From Flaccisagitta enflata (Eukaryota > Chaetognatha > Sagittoidea > Aphragmophora): 64,000 bases of DNA. The stretch's first letter is position 1. Each line of letters opens with the position of its first letter. Below the pieces are notes generated by a model that was not told the DNA's origin, searched no databases, and worked only from the letters and a program-made list of their open reading frames with translations. Where the stretch lies: assembly GCA_965153355.1 (NCBI GenBank), contig OZ231128.1:1302001-1366000 (forward strand). The letters run 5' to 3'. Made by a program: the position numbers and the translations under genes. Below, one piece after another: positions 24,681 through 55,371 of the stretch.

Positions 24681-25235
24681 TTTATTAATCATACACAAAA
24701 TCATGAAAAATAAAAAAAAATTCAATTTGCATTTATCATAAATAAATCTTTAAAAATTCATAACGCGAAAAATATTTGTCCCAGAGATTTCTGCTTGGCG
24801 CCAAATGAAAGAGAATTATTAAATTTACTTACCCTATAAAATATCATTGGAGGCCACAATCAGCCGGATGAGTTGCTCAACTTCCGCATAAGAAAATGAA
24901 AACCCTGTTTCTCTCGAATATGTCAAAAAGTCGAAGACTGACTTCGACTTTTTTCCCGATGAGTCATTTTATTCATTTTAGTCATATTAGGTCAATTTAA
25001 GTCTATCTAGATGAACATGAACCCGGTTAATTTCTCTTTGAACATTTACTTTTAACAGTGCTTAATTTAGCCTATCCCAAAAATGTTTTCAAAAAAAGTG
25101 ACAAAGAATTTTCAGGCATCCTCTAACTATTTAAAGCAGTCAAGCTAAGAAGGAAGTTTATCATCCTAATCCCGCAAAAGAACCGGCTTCATTGCCGTCA
25201 GCTGGTTCTCTCCCTAGCTCCAACTATCTCTGTCT
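24681..25235. other. Non-coding stretch
   Basis: AT-rich; one phrase CTTGGCGCCAAATGAAAGAG (24793) resembles the 192-bp satellite, but nothing else is supported. Confidence 0.35.
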
Positions 25236-25239
25236 GCCT

Positions 25240-25240
25240 A

Positions 25241-25329
<89 letters not shown>
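25240..25329. repeat. (TC)n microsatellite
   Basis: Pure TC, directly abutting a family A element. Confidence 0.95.
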
Positions 25330-25331
<2 letters not shown>

Positions 25332-25496
25332 AGTCACGTGCACGCGACTCTACACCCCACTTTGTCCCTCGGTGGGTCGGTCGGTCGGTCGGTTGGTCGG
25401 TCACATTTTACTTTTTTTTTTTATTCTGAGACCTCCCAAATGGTCTTGTGACCTCAAATATGGCCCCTGCCCACCCGCACGCGACCGGCCTTGTTT
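25330..25496 (+). mobile_element. Family A element
   Basis: AGTCACGTGCACGCGACTCT, a GGTCGGTCGG core and CACCCGCACGCGACCGGCCT at the end. Confidence 0.85.
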
Positions 25497-25698
25497 TTTC
25501 TCCTTTTTCTATGCTACTATACACATTTATTTTTCGCTTTTCATCCTTTTTGTTGATTCTTAAGTTGGACCAATTAATCAATTAATTACTCTAAGTGTTA
25601 CGTAAGAATTAACACGTCATTAACTTTTTGATTTATGATTACGCGAAGAGTGAACACCAGCATGGCAGCATCCGTTTCGGCATGTATGGACATGGATT

Positions 25699-27003
25699 CA
25701 GGCGTGTATATAGTTGAGCATTCCTCCCTCCTCCCCCCCCCCAATGGGAGGCGGGGAAATAAAATCAAAGGGTTTGGAGATGGGGAAGAAAATCAAAAGG
25801 TGGAAGAGAAGAAATAGTCGCACAAGCGTTAGATGGTCAGTGGTACCTGTTGCCCCTATGTTAGGCTATTTGGTTGTGTGATGGTGAGAGGGGTAGCGGC
25901 CCCAAAAGGGCCTATGACTTATGCTTTGTAATTTAAAAGGATTAGGGCTAGGAATTGAGCCTTGACACTAGGATTTGAGCATTTAAGCTGAGATTGGAGC
26001 CTCAAGGCTGGGATTTAAACCTTGAAGTTGAGATTTGAAATTTGAGCTTCGAGGCTGAGATTTGAGTCTCGGGGCTGGGATTTAAGCCTAGAGGCTGGGA
26101 TTTAAGACTCGAGGCTGGGATTTGAGCCTTGAGACTGGGATTTGAGCCTCGAGGCTGGGATTTGGGCCTTGAGGCTGGGATTTGAGCCTCAAGGTTGGGA
26201 TTTGAGCCTTGAGGCCTGGATTAGAGCCTTGAGGCTGGGATTTGAACCTCAAGGCTACAATTTGAGCCTCGAGGCTGGAATTTGAGCCTCGAGGCTAGGA
26301 TTTGAGCCTCAAGGCTGGGATTTGAGCTTCAAGGCTGAGATTTTAGCCTTGAGGCCTGGATTAGAGCCTTGAGGCTGGGATTAGAGCCTTGAGGCTGGGA
26401 TTTGAACCTCAAGGCTGGGATTTGAGCCTGGAGGCTTGGATTTGAGCCTTTGAGCTGGAAATAAGCTTTGGGGCTGATTTATAAGCTTCAAGGCAGAAAT
26501 TTGAGCTTCAAGGCTTTAATTTGAGCCTCAAGGCTGGGATTAGAGCCTTGAGGTTGGGATTTTAGCTTTGAGGCTAAGATTTGGGCCTTGAGGCTAGAAT
26601 TTGGGCCTCGATACTAGGATTTGGGCCTCAAGACTGGGATATGAGCCTCAAGTCCCGGATATGAGCCTGGAAGGGGGTGGATGGAGGAGGAAAAGAAAGA
26701 GAAGGAGAAGAAAGAGAAATTTCCCCTATGTGTGAAAGCATAGGTCATCAGCCCCTTTGGGGCCGCTGCCCAAAAACTAACTTTTAGAAGATTTTACACT
26801 TTTGGCAGTTCCAAACCATAGTATTTGATTACTAAAACACTTTTTTACACTATTCTGACTGTATTCATACAATATCTTTACTCTATGACTAAGGGGTAGA
26901 AAATCAACTGAGTTTTTGACCAAGCGGGGAAGGAAAGACCAAATCAAATCAAACCAAATCAAATCAAATCAAATCAAATGCCGCTGAACTTTATACACCC
27001 CTG
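25699..27003. mobile_element. Family D hAT element, 8-bp TSD, containing a family B insertion
   Basis: CAGGCGTGTATATAGTTGAG left and TTTATACACCCCTG right. Flanks CATGGATT (25691-25698) and CATGAATT (27004-27011) match at 7 of 8. Comparison with the 20531 copy shows exactly where family B sits. Confidence 0.88.
25815..26776 (+). mobile_element. Family B element with ~35 units of a 20-bp core
   Basis: Arm AGTCGCACAAGCGTTAGATG, core GGCTGGGATTTGAGCCTCGA at 25940-26660, right end GCATAGGTCATCAGCCCC then GCCGCTGCCCAAAAA. The boundaries are confirmed by the empty site in the other family D copy. Confidence 0.88.
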
Positions 27004-27066
27004 CATGAATTCTACAGTAAGTATGCGCTTATCACCAATTGTGCGTACATAATGAAGACAAAAGAA

Positions 27067-27166
27067 ACAAGGCCGGATTCACGGCACCCCACTAGTCGCG
27101 GACGGCTGGGTAGGGGCATCAATGTGAAGTCCGCTCAACAGCAACATAACGAGCCCGCGACTAATA
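27067..27166 (-). mobile_element. Family A fragment
   Basis: AAACAAGGCCGGATTCACGG start and GCCCGCGACTAA end; the core is lost. Confidence 0.65.
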
Positions 27167-27317
27167 ATGGTCACTTCATAATTTGAAACCAAATAACCAA
27201 CTCACCAACATTTAGTTTCAATACTGCCTCAAATATCGCAAACAATCTTCAGCCACCATAGCTTACTTTAAATGCATCACCGCATCTCAATAGCATAGTA
27301 GGGTCGAATATATCGGT

Positions 27318-27440
27318 CCAACCGACGGTCCGTCCGTCTGTCAGTCTGTCTGTCCATCCGTCTGTCCATCCGTCCATCTTTCAGTTTGTCCAACCGTCCG
27401 TCCGTCCATCTGTCCATCCGTCCGTCCGATCGTCCATCCA
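27318..27440. repeat. (GTCC/GTCT)n tract downstream of the patatin-TPR gene
   Basis: CCGTCCGTCTGTCAGTCTGT-type tetranucleotides, lying 70-190 bp past the stop codon. Confidence 0.8.
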
Positions 27441-27508
27441 TCTTGTTCATTCATGCATGCTTGTCTGTCGCACAATTTCAAACATATCACGCTGGCTTTC
27501 TTTCTCAT

Positions 27509-45620
<18,112 letters not shown>

Positions 45621-45653
45621 TTTTTTTTCACCGGGTAATCTGAAGCATAAAAC

Positions 45654-45955
45654 AGTAAGATTTAACCTTAGGGGTTGCCCAGGGTTACCTGGGGTTGCTC
45701 GGGGTTGCTCAGGGTGGCTCGTTGTTGCTCGGGGTTGCTCGGGGTGTGCCTGGGGTTGCTCGAGGATGCTTCGGGGTTAAGGTTATAGTTTGTCATGGTG
45801 TTTGAATGTAGTATAGTACCATTGTCTTTTTTTTATATTGACGTTTTTTTTTACAAACAATGCAACCCCGAACAACCCCGAGCAACCCAAGGCAACCCCA
45901 AGCAACACAAAGCCACCCCCAGCAACCCCGGGGTTTAATTTCACCTTAGATAGCC
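45654..45955. repeat. Inverted arrays of a GGGGTTGCTC decamer, 34 bp upstream of the patatin-TPR start codon
   Basis: 45668-45778 reads GGGTTGCTCG-type units. 45860-45935 reads the complement (GAGCAACCCC type). The outer ends TAACCTTAGGGG and CCCCGGGGTTTAA also pair. It would fold into an imperfect hairpin. Confidence 0.8.
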
Positions 45956-45959
45956 CAGC

Positions 45960-46770
45960 GTTTTTTATCCGAGATTTATCCGAGACAGTAACCAAGAGGA
46001 AAAAAATCGGAGACCTGTTGAGTTGAGAAAATGAAACCGGAAAAAAAGATTTTTTGAATGTTTGAAGGTTGGTTTGTGTGTTTCAGCATCCACTCGTCCC
46101 AGCAGTTGGTGTTATCGATGTTTAACGGTTATCAATTAACGGTTAATTAATCGTTAAAATAGTTTGTAAAAAAGTCGAAGAGACGAAATCTTTTCGGTCT
46201 TTTTGAGTGCTGCAGAGTTTTTTGGATTTCCCTTTTTCTCATTAAGCGTTTGTGGAAGTTGGTCAGTTTTGGGGGCCAAATGGGACTACGCATGAAATTA
46301 ATAGCTAAGAAAGAGCTAATTCTCCTCTTTCAGATGAGGCCAAGCAGAATTCTGTGCAATCAATATTTTTGGAGCTATGATTTTTTTAATCTTTTTTTTA
46401 TTTTTCCGCATTTTTCGCGTTTTCCCAAAAAACGAGGAATCGAGTTAGTTGAAGTCTATTTGAACTTGGAACTTGGTCTCAGGTGATAATTGTGCATCCT
46501 GGCCGCACAGTCTCTCTCTCATTTCAACTCCGGACTCTATGAGAGGCTTTGTCTGTCAGTCTATCCATCAGTCTGTTGGTCCTTCTGTCCGTCCAAGTGG
46601 AAAAGTGGAAAAACAAGCGGTCTAGAACTCTAGATGCTTGTGTGTTGGGGTTGGGGTGTGGATGGGGGTTGAATGCCCCTGTCCACCTGTTTGCAACGAT
46701 ATTGTATTGTATTCTGTGTTTCTCTGTCTCTCTCTCCCCATCTGTCTCTCTCTCCCCCTCTGTCTCTCTC
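45960..46770. other. Non-coding stretch upstream of the patatin-TPR gene
   Basis: Should include its promoter, but no TATA or initiator call is convincing. An inverted TTAACGGTTAATTAATCGTTAA lies at ~46136. Confidence 0.35.
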
Positions 46771-46775
46771 TCTCT

Positions 46776-47334
46776 TTTTGGGCAGCGGCCCCGAAGGGGA
46801 CGATGTCCTGTAGAACACAGGGGGACTTTTGTTCGTCCGTCCGTCCGTTCGTTCGTCCGTCCCCCCCAGGCCCTCTCAGGCCTGAAATCTGCCTTCTCAG
46901 GGCTGAAATCTACCCTCTCAGGCCTGAAATCTGCCCTCTCAGGTCTTTAATCTGCCCTCTCAGGCCTGAAATCTGCCCTCTCAGGTCTAAAATCTGCCCT
47001 CTCAGGTCTAAAATCTGCCCTCTGAGGCCTTGAATCTGCCCTCTCAGGCCTGAAACCTTCCCTCCCAGATCTGAAATCCGCCCTTTCAGGCCCTCTCAGG
47101 CCCTCTCAGGCCTTATGTCTACCGTCCCAGCCTGTCTACCCTCTCAGCCTGAGAGGGCAGATTTTAGGCCTGAGAGGGAAGATTTCAGGCTTGAGAGGGC
47201 AGATTCAAGGCCTTGGGGAGACAGAAGGACGAACGAAAGTCCCCCTGTGTTCTACAGGACATCGTCCCCTTCGGGGCCGCTGCCCTGCTTCCCCTCACTC
47301 CAATTCACAATCAGGCAAAGCAGGGCAACGGGTA

Positions 47335-47338
<4 letters not shown>
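46776..47338. mobile_element. Family C element with strand-switching 21-bp core
   Basis: GGGGACGATGTCCTGTAGAA and its complement at 47240-47285. The core reads CTGAAATCTGCCCTCTCAGG to ~47140 and then GAGGGCAGATTTTAGGCCTG. Confidence 0.88.

Positions 47339-47393
<55 letters not shown>
47339..47393. repeat. (CT)n microsatellite
   Basis: Pure CT next to the family C arm. Confidence 0.95.
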
Positions 47394-47397
<4 letters not shown>

Positions 47398-47649
47398 TCC
47401 TCTTTCTCTCAGCATTTATGACTTTTTTCCTACGGCGATTAGCCGCCATTATTGTAATCAATCATCGGAACAGTTAAATGTTATTTACCGTTAACTGTTC
47501 TTCAACATTTAGTTTTTGTTTTGACCTTATTCAATTAGAAATGATGCCGAAAAATCTGATCTACAAGGTGTAAGAAATATACTTTCTTTCAGGATTTATC
47601 CGTGCTTGATTTACACCTGTTCATTTGTTTGAGTGTGTGTCTGTCCAGG

Positions 47650-48866
47650 TAGTCCGCCAGCGAAATTGGGTGCGTTCAGCAACGGGGAATGAAAGCCTGT
47701 TCAGCAACAATGCTATACGGGTGTTAATGAACACAATGAAAGAGACCTTTGGCCAACAATTTTGTTCAGGGAGGGCCATAAAAAACATGTTCATGAATGG
47801 CTAAAAAATCCACTCTGCCAACAATTTTGTTGGTGGAGTGGTGATTAACTCCATTTATGACAAAATATCTTCAATCTTCATACCCAATATATATGGTTTT
47901 CAGTTTTGTTCATCAACTGTAACATTTATCTACTCAATGAACAAAACCATTCATCAAAAAATAAAATTTCTTACTTCATGAACAGCCAGATAAATATCAT
48001 TTATAGTTTATTGATTATAGTAGTAGTGTCAATTCCAATCCATTTATGGCAAAAAAATCTCTTCTATATGTGCCAAAAAAATGGATCTTTTATCCACTGG
48101 ATGAAATTTTGTTGTTCATGAACAGCCAAAAAGCAGTATCGATGAACATAGTCCCAAGTTCACTTCACATCTAAAAAAATATCTTTTAATCAGCTATTCA
48201 TACAGGGTCAAAAAAGTTTTCTTAATAAACTTTTTTTTAGATTAATGTAGATGCTCCAAACTGTTTATAAGAAAACTTTTTTTTTGCTGTTTTTCAACAG
48301 CCGGATGAGCATTGTTCATGAACAGGTAAAAAACCTGTTCAGCAATGGCTTTTTTACCCCTCAATGAACAGTAGAGTGGGCTCAATTTGGGCATTCAAAT
48401 GAAATACTGTTTCCAAGCACTTTTCATGTTCCATTTGCATACTAAGAGCCTAATCTCATTGGAAAATCGATTTGGACTTGATCTATTTACTCCATCAATA
48501 ATGCTGTAGATGTAAAGAATTAGTTGCTGGAGTTATGAGAGAAATTTCTTCCATAGCAATTCTTTACAATTACAGCATTGATGATGGAGTGCCTAGATCA
48601 AGTCCAAATCGATTTTCCAAAGAGATCGGGCTCTTAACATGCAAAAGGAACAGGAAAAGTGCTTGGAAATTATGTTTCCCTTGAATGCAGAAATAGTGCC
48701 CATTCTAATGAACAGTTGATCATGAACGCGTCTTTTTGGGCCCTCCATGAACAAAATTGTTTGCCAAGAGCCTCTTTTTACTTGTTATTGAACAGCTCTA
48801 TGGCATTGATCATCAATATGCGTTCATTCCCCATTGATGAACACCCCCAAGTTCGCTGGCGGACTA
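47650..48866. mobile_element. Long foldback element with asymmetric arms
   Basis: TAGTCCGCCAGCGAA at 47650 pairs with TTCGCTGGCGGACTA ending at 48866. The inner block AAAATCGATTTGGACTTGATC (48461) pairs with its complement at 48597. The centres of the two pairings differ by ~280 bp, so the left side has gained ~560 bp (about 47820-48370) with repeated TTCATGAACAG. Confidence 0.75.
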
Positions 48867-48953
48867 TCTCGTGTCTGTCTGTCTGTCTACACTAAAGACA
48901 AATATGCAGAACTTTGCTGAGAAAGAGGAAAAAAATCAAGTTTGAGTGTGTTT

Positions 48954-48967
48954 GAGTGTGTGTGTGT

Positions 48968-49051
<84 letters not shown>

Positions 49052-49066
49052 TTGTGTGTGTGTGTT
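48954..49066. repeat. (GT)n microsatellite
   Basis: GT with three TTTGTG interruptions. Confidence 0.95.
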
Positions 49067-49159
49067 TAAAAAGTTCGGTAAAGTACTAGCAGTAAAGCAC
49101 TATTTGACATTGCAAATGTCATTGCATTGATCCAATTTATAGAATTTTATCTTTTTTTA

Positions 49160-49345
49160 AATGCGTCCTCGCAGGGAGGGTTTGTCCGTCCGTCCGTCCG
49201 TTGGTCCGTCCGTCCGTCTGTCGGTCCGTCCGTCCGTCCGTCCGTCCGTTGCGCCTGTGCAAATGCCGCGGTTTTCGGCCGTTTTTGGCCACGACGAGAT
49301 CCTACACTGAATCTACTGACTGGTGTCACGCTTTGCCGACCTTGG
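49160..49345. mobile_element. Variant family A-like unit
   Basis: GCGTCCTCGCAGGGAGGG then (GTCC)n at 49186-49247; the right end is not clear. Confidence 0.4.
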
Positions 49346-51085
49346 ACGGGATGAAATTCATCAATTTTACATGTTTGAAAATTAAACAAAACCATACATC
49401 ATCATGTAGCTTACCAATTTTTACGTATGAATCCATTCGTGGGTTTTCTTAAGTAAGCTCATTTTTCATGCAAATTAGGCTTATATACATATTGTTGGCA
49501 ATTTTATTACTAGAAAATTTAGCTAAATACAATCAAGAAATCAATATGACAGTAAAATTCTTATTGATAACGTTCAAGCAAACATGCGTTATCATGTTTG
49601 TGAAATTTTTTTGAATTTTTTTGTTTTTTTTTCAAAAATCTCTATAAGTACCTTTTCTGGCTGGGTGGGCTGTTGGTAGAAAGATTTTTTCCCCAAGCTT
49701 TTCTTCATGCCAGTGATGAGGAATCTTTAAAGGAAGCTTCATGCAAAATTTCAACCAGATCGGACAATTATTTTAGAAGTTATGCAATTTTTTTCATTTT
49801 TTCATCTGGTAGGCTAGTTGGTCTGGTTGGACTGCTCGACATTCTTTAGGTCGCATCAGATTTTAGGCAAAGGACCCTCTTGATCCAGATACCAACCATG
49901 CAAAATTTCATAGGGCTAGCTCAAATAGTTCCTGAGATATGCGAATTTGAATTTTGAGTAATTTTGCCAAATTAAAACTTAAAAGCATCGCGCATTTGTG
50001 TGAGAAGCGCTGTGTGGAAACAAAGAATTAACTACGAGACTTGGTCGGCGAGCGTTACAATTCAGTTCTCATTTTTGTGGTGACCAACTTTGGAATTTCA
50101 CTGTGACCAAACGAATTGTAGTTAAGACTTGAAATTTTGCATGCTTGTACAGAATTTGACCCTCTTTCCTGTCATGTAAATCGATTTTCCGTCAATCATG
50201 TTGCTATGCCATGGGATAGTATGAATCATAGTGTGACACAAGTGTGACAGCTTCAACGACGAGCACCCCTGAATTGTAACGCTTCAGAAAAATGTTGATT
50301 TCTCTAAAATGAAATGGAAAAAATCCTTGAAAATTGGAGGAAAGGTCCTTCAATTAGTCGGTAATGCAATGAAAAAAGAAAATATGCTTAATGTTTTGAG
50401 AATGATAGGTTTATAAAAAAAAACTCTCTACCTCCTTAATTTTGAGTGAAAAATGCCAAATAATAAAGGGGGAGAGTACTATACTTTAACATTATTTTTT
50501 GTCATCCTACAGTTAAAACATTGAATTGAAACTTTCTACACATATCAATGGATTGATAGTAATTGCTTACAAGCTATATGATGACCCCCATTGACATTTC
50601 TTGATTGGTTAAAGTTGCATTATGCTTGCAGGGACAGAATCGGGACAGGCCAAAATACACCCTTCTACCCCTATTTTTGACCCCATAGGGGTAGTTGGCG
50701 TGGCAAAAATTGGTTTCGTTTGGTACACCAGATAGTTATGTATGTCACCCAACCTTTGTAGCCATATGCAATTTAGTAGAAGAAGCGATAACACTTCTAC
50801 ATTAGTGGAGAGTAAGGGTTTTTCGCGCGCATGACGATGCTCGGAATTAGTCTACTGCGAGACAAACATGATTTGAGAGCCTCCATTACTACTCTTGTCG
50901 TTCCATCTGTCAATCCATATGTGTCTCATGATCAAAATACGCAGAGACACAGTCTGGACGCATCGTTGCCAGTTCGGGCTTATTTGTATACAAAGCACAA
51001 CAGTATTTCAAAGGCTAGAAATTTTTCTGAGACAAAAAGACTTTTTTTATTTATTGCATCAGATTCTCGCTTTTTTCACATTTCA
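49346..51085. other. Non-coding stretch
   Basis: AT-rich; no supported gene. An open plus frame at 50831-51211 is unrecognised and overlaps the next repeat. Confidence 0.35.
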
Positions 51086-51089
51086 TGTA

Positions 51090-51500
51090 CCACTTGGATA
51101 AAAAAAAAAAGACGAACCTATTTATTAATTAATAAAATGCATATAAGAATTATTTTTAACTATTTTCAAAAAAGACGTTTTGAAAGATTTTCAAATTCTC
51201 TTTCAATCTAGACCAATCCCAGGTTTGTAGCTCAAACGGTTTGGAAGCTAGACCCCTGCAAAGAGAAGCACTATTTTGCTAAAATGCATTTTTACATAGA
51301 GATTGCAAAACTAAAATGGGCAGTGTTTTCATTCAAACTAATGCCATTTCTAAATGAAAAAAGATAGCATTACCAGATTGGTGCCAAATGAAAGTACTTT
51401 CGAAGGGCTTTCAAATGACCTAAGATTTTACTTAGTTTCCTTAAACATTATAGGCAAAATTTGTCATCCAAAAGTGCGTCTTTTTTTTTATCCGCGTGGT
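51090..51500. mobile_element. Element of the GACGCACTTTT foldback family
   Basis: GGATAAAAAAAAAAAGACGA left and AAAGTGCGTCTTTTTTTTTT ATCC right. It shares the phrases AGAGAAGCACTATTTTGC and GCAAAACTAAAATGGGCA with the 31393/33300 arms. Confidence 0.7.
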
Positions 51501-52582
51501 ATGTCTTAGTATAGCATCACAATCAGCATTAAAAAAAATAAGATTTTTGGAAATTTTTTTTGTTTCCAGGTAATGAAATAAAAGTTTCCTGTACTGTTGT
51601 GCCCAAAATTAACGGTTAACGGTGATCAATGATAATAGGCAATTTTAACTGGGGTCGATGATAAATAATATCATCAACTTTAAGCATCGATAGCTGGTGT
51701 AGGATTCATGAAAAAATCATAATGATTACGCTTATGAAAGACTTGGGCGAAAACAGGAATTATATTATGTCTTTATTACTATGTTACATCGCAGATTACT
51801 ACTGATCGTTTCGAAAGATCTTTACCGCCTACAAGATAATGCTATAACTATATGCTGTTAGGAACTGGGAAGAGGTACAAACAACATCAGGTACAAAAAA
51901 AAAATTGCTCAAACAGTTCCAGCAAATTGTAGCAACCAGCGTTAAGAATGAACCAACTACAGTGGAGCACCACTACAGCGCACCTGCCAATCAGGCATGT
52001 ACCTGCCCATAAACCATACCCCCTACTGTAGTTTTTCTATATTAGGATTAAGGCATAATTTTGCTCAATCCCATAACATGCGCTCTTGAGAAGTTCAACT
52101 GAACATCATAAATCGGAATGATTTTTTTTTATTTCAAAGCTTTTAGAATTTGATCTTTGACTTTTTCGGATAAGTATCATCGTCTTGATATGACTCCATT
52201 CTCTCCATTCTGGTTTTTCAGAACAAGTTTATCTGGTTTATTCCTTTTTTTACTCATTAATTTTCTTATTTCCGCACATCGAAAACACAGCCGTGAAAAA
52301 AGGGATAGCAAAATTTGCATTTAGCTGTATATTGTAGTATGTGGTGCCAATTGTCCCGTTGTTTTTCCTCAGCCATGATGGTGTGCCTAAACGTTAACCT
52401 ATGCTTATTACTTATGCCAAACTGGTCAAAAATTAGCCAAATACAAAAGCTCTAGAGACATAGGTAGCATTTGAGGGATTTGGTTGGAAAACATGCAATT
52501 CATTCATAAGCGACGCCTTTATTGGTAAAGATTCAGCTAGAAGATTCATAAACATCTGTTATAACTAGAATTTGGAGAAACG
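51501..52582. other. Non-coding stretch
   Basis: Nothing supported was seen. Confidence 0.35.
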
Positions 52583-52710
52583 AGGCGTGATACACGGCTA
52601 CCCCAGTCGCGTGCGGGTGGGCAGGGGGCGTATTTGAGGTCATTTCATCGTTTGGGCAGGAGCAGTGAGGCCAAAGACCACAAAAACACGAAAAAAGTAA
52701 AGTGTGAGGG
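52583..52710 (-). mobile_element. Family A fragment (lacks palindromic end)
   Basis: GATACACGGCTACCCCAGTC GCGTGCGGGTGGGCAGG start; it stops after AAAGTGTGAGG. Confidence 0.7.
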
Positions 52711-52724
52711 ACTTTCTTTTTTTT

Positions 52725-52934
52725 CAGTCGCGTGCACGCGACTCTACACCCCGCTTTGTCTGTCCGTCCGTCCGTCCGTCTGTTGGTCCTTCACAAATTT
52801 ACTTTATTTTCAATTTTATTTCTTTAAGTCATTTAAAGTCATTAAAGAATAAACTGAGTCATTCTTAGTCATTCTAAGTCATTCTTAGTTAATCTGTAAG
52901 TCTCGCAGGCGACTTATAGGCGTTGGCCTTGTTT
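52725..52934 (+). mobile_element. Family A element
   Basis: AGTCGCGTGCACGCGACTCT start, GTCCGTCCGTCC core, a few AAGTCATTC units and CGACTTATAGGCGTTGGCCT end. Confidence 0.88.
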
Positions 52935-53684
52935 TGCAATAATCGACTTCAAGCTCTTCATATGCCAATTGCATCAGATTTTTCTCAAAAACCTTAAGAA
53001 TTGTTTGTAAGAAAATGCTAGACATTTGTCTTTTAGAGACTTTTTTCAGAATTTAGCTATCTTAACTACTTTCTGAGTTATGTCCGCATGAAATGTAGCA
53101 AACGAGGTGTATCATACTGTAGAATATTTGGTGAAAGATGTGCATTATAGGGTGAAATAAAAGTCAATACAGGTCCAGTTGTGTATCAGATCGGACCGCC
53201 GTGATGAAATATCGGTGCAGAAAAAAGATACGCACTATCGACCATATACCAAATATACATGACAGGCGTTATGCAAGAACTGACAAAATAAATTGTCAGG
53301 GGACCAGCTGATATTCACTAAATGGCCGATCATAACTAAAAAAAATGATTACCAGCTGAGAGCTAAACTGGAAATTTCTGAAATAACAAACAATTCATCA
53401 ACTCATGGGATTCAACATGGATTAGTGTTGAAGTTGCATAAAAGAATAAATGTTCCTTCCTCATTTCATCACTGCTATTTTGTTTGCTGGTCAATATTAA
53501 TTTCAAAATACAAGTTGAAAACGGGAAGTTATTTTTAAGGCGCTTTATTTTAGATATGTAAATCAGGCTCAAATACAAGCGTCCAAATGCGGCACACCGA
53601 TTTTTGACACAGCAAAATTTCTCACCTCAAAGTTCTTTTTTTTTCTTCCATTTAGTTTTTTTTAAAAATCTCAGATCACACTTC
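52935..53684. other. Non-coding stretch
   Basis: No supported gene; ORFs at 53293-53578 on both strands are unrecognised. Confidence 0.35.
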
Positions 53685-54319
53685 TGTCTGACAGCCGATC
53701 CAGGGTAAGAACGACATTACTCTGGGTTTTTGTGTATGTATGTATGTGTACAATACAAGAACAATCGAGAGGGACATCTTTCATGGAGCGCTTTTTGAGT
53801 AATTCTCAAAATCAGAAAAAATTAGACCCATTTTCAATGCAGATTCTATTGGGGTGTGTTGACTCAAATTTTGATTCCATATTGTTAATCTAGGCAAAAT
53901 TCCATTTCATTTGATAGGTCGCACTTTATACTTTTGCAAATAATTTAAATTTTTAGCTTTGAGTCACTGTTACAAAAAAAGTAATGGTGGCTCAAAATAT
54001 GAAAACTTTATTTCTGTATTAAACCATATAGTGTGACCTATCAAATGAAAGGAAATTTTGCATAGAATAACAATATGGAATCGAAAAATGAATCAATAAA
54101 ACCCACAAGAATCTGTATTACCACCAACTTTGGTGTAGGTGAAAAATCGATTTTTTTTCAAAAAGCGCTCCAGGAAAGATTTCCCTCTCGATTGTTCGTT
54201 TATTTTGCACATATTATACTGGCAAAACTGCAAAAAACAAAAAAAAACAAAAAAAAAAACAAAAAAACAAAAAAACAGAGTAATGTCATTCTTACCCTGG
54301 ATTGGCTGTCAGACAGTAG
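53685..54319. mobile_element. Foldback element, ~300-bp arms
   Basis: CTGTCTGACAGCCGATCCAG GGTAAGAACGACATTACTCTG at 53685 pairs with its near-complement ending at 54319. The inner ATTTGATAGGTCGCACT (53915) pairs with AGTGTGACCTATCAAAT (54030). Confidence 0.82.
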
Positions 54320-54592
54320 TGGTCCATTCTAGCCTAAGATGTAAAAAAAGTGCAGAAATCAGCCTAAAAGTCTTACATAAAAAGTATCATACTTCTTATT
54401 ATTTGGTACCAATTTCATTGACTTGATTTTGTAACATCTCCGAAGAACTGAAATATCTCCGAAGAACTAAAATTTGGCGTGAAATCAGTTCCATCATTTG
54501 GATCTGCAGCCAACTCTTTTACTCTGTCTAAAATTGATGCGCCAAATTCGGAGCTCGAATCAGAGCCATCCAAACTTATTTTAGAAATCTAC

Positions 54593-54804
54593 TCAAACAA
54601 GGATGATAAATTCCAGTTCTTCGGCTTTGGTCTCCGCGCCCAATTTGGCTTTTTCCAAGTTGCGTCCAAGTTTCAATGTCAGTTCTTGATTTCGTTGTGA
54701 TGATGACAGTTTGGTCACATCAGCCAAAGCCTCTTCAAACTCTGTCACTGCCTTTCCATGGTTTCCCAACGCAAACTCCAAACAAGCTTCATTGGTCTTT
54801 ATCT
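54593..54804 (-). CDS. Tandem paralogue of the patatin-TPR gene: last exon
   Basis: Acceptor TTCTAG|AGATAAAG is the same sequence and phase as exon 15 of the main gene. It encodes NEACLEFALGNHGKAVTEFE, EALADVTKLSS and a Lys/Glu-rich helix, ending EELEFIILV and a stop. Confidence 0.8.
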
Positions 54805-54938
54805 CTAGAAAGGGGGGGGGGGGCCGGGGGGGGGGGGAAAGGAAGAAAAGATTGAGGAAAATAAAATGTTAAAGCACAAGGTCACGCTTCAGGTCACCAA
54901 TTTATCAGAATCAGACAATGAGGTAGAGACAGACAGAC

Positions 54939-55012
<74 letters not shown>

Positions 55013-55028
55013 GCAGACACACAAAGAA

Positions 55029-55103
<75 letters not shown>

Positions 55104-55180
55104 GGCAGACACACAAAGAAACAGACAGACAGACAGGCAGACAGGCAGACAGACAGATTGACAGACAGACGGACAGACAG

Positions 55181-55224
<44 letters not shown>

Positions 55225-55240
55225 GCAGACACACAAAGAA

Positions 55241-55277
<37 letters not shown>

Positions 55278-55371
55278 AACACAGACAGAAACACAGACAA
55301 ACATGAGCTTATAAAGATATGTCTTCCTTTGAGAGAGAAAGCCACAAATATTTGGCTTCTTCATGTCATAC
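54805..55371 (-). repeat. Intron of the paralogue, filled with (ACAG)n and a G-run
   Basis: Holds a G-rich tract at 54812-54838 and an ACAG tetranucleotide array at about 54928-55298. The array has three interruptions of the same CACACAAAGAAAC block, which suggests higher-order duplication. Confidence 0.85.

Noticed and set aside
25940-26660. CRISPR-like regular array
   Set aside because: Units are contiguous 20-mers with no spacers, in a eukaryotic transposable element.
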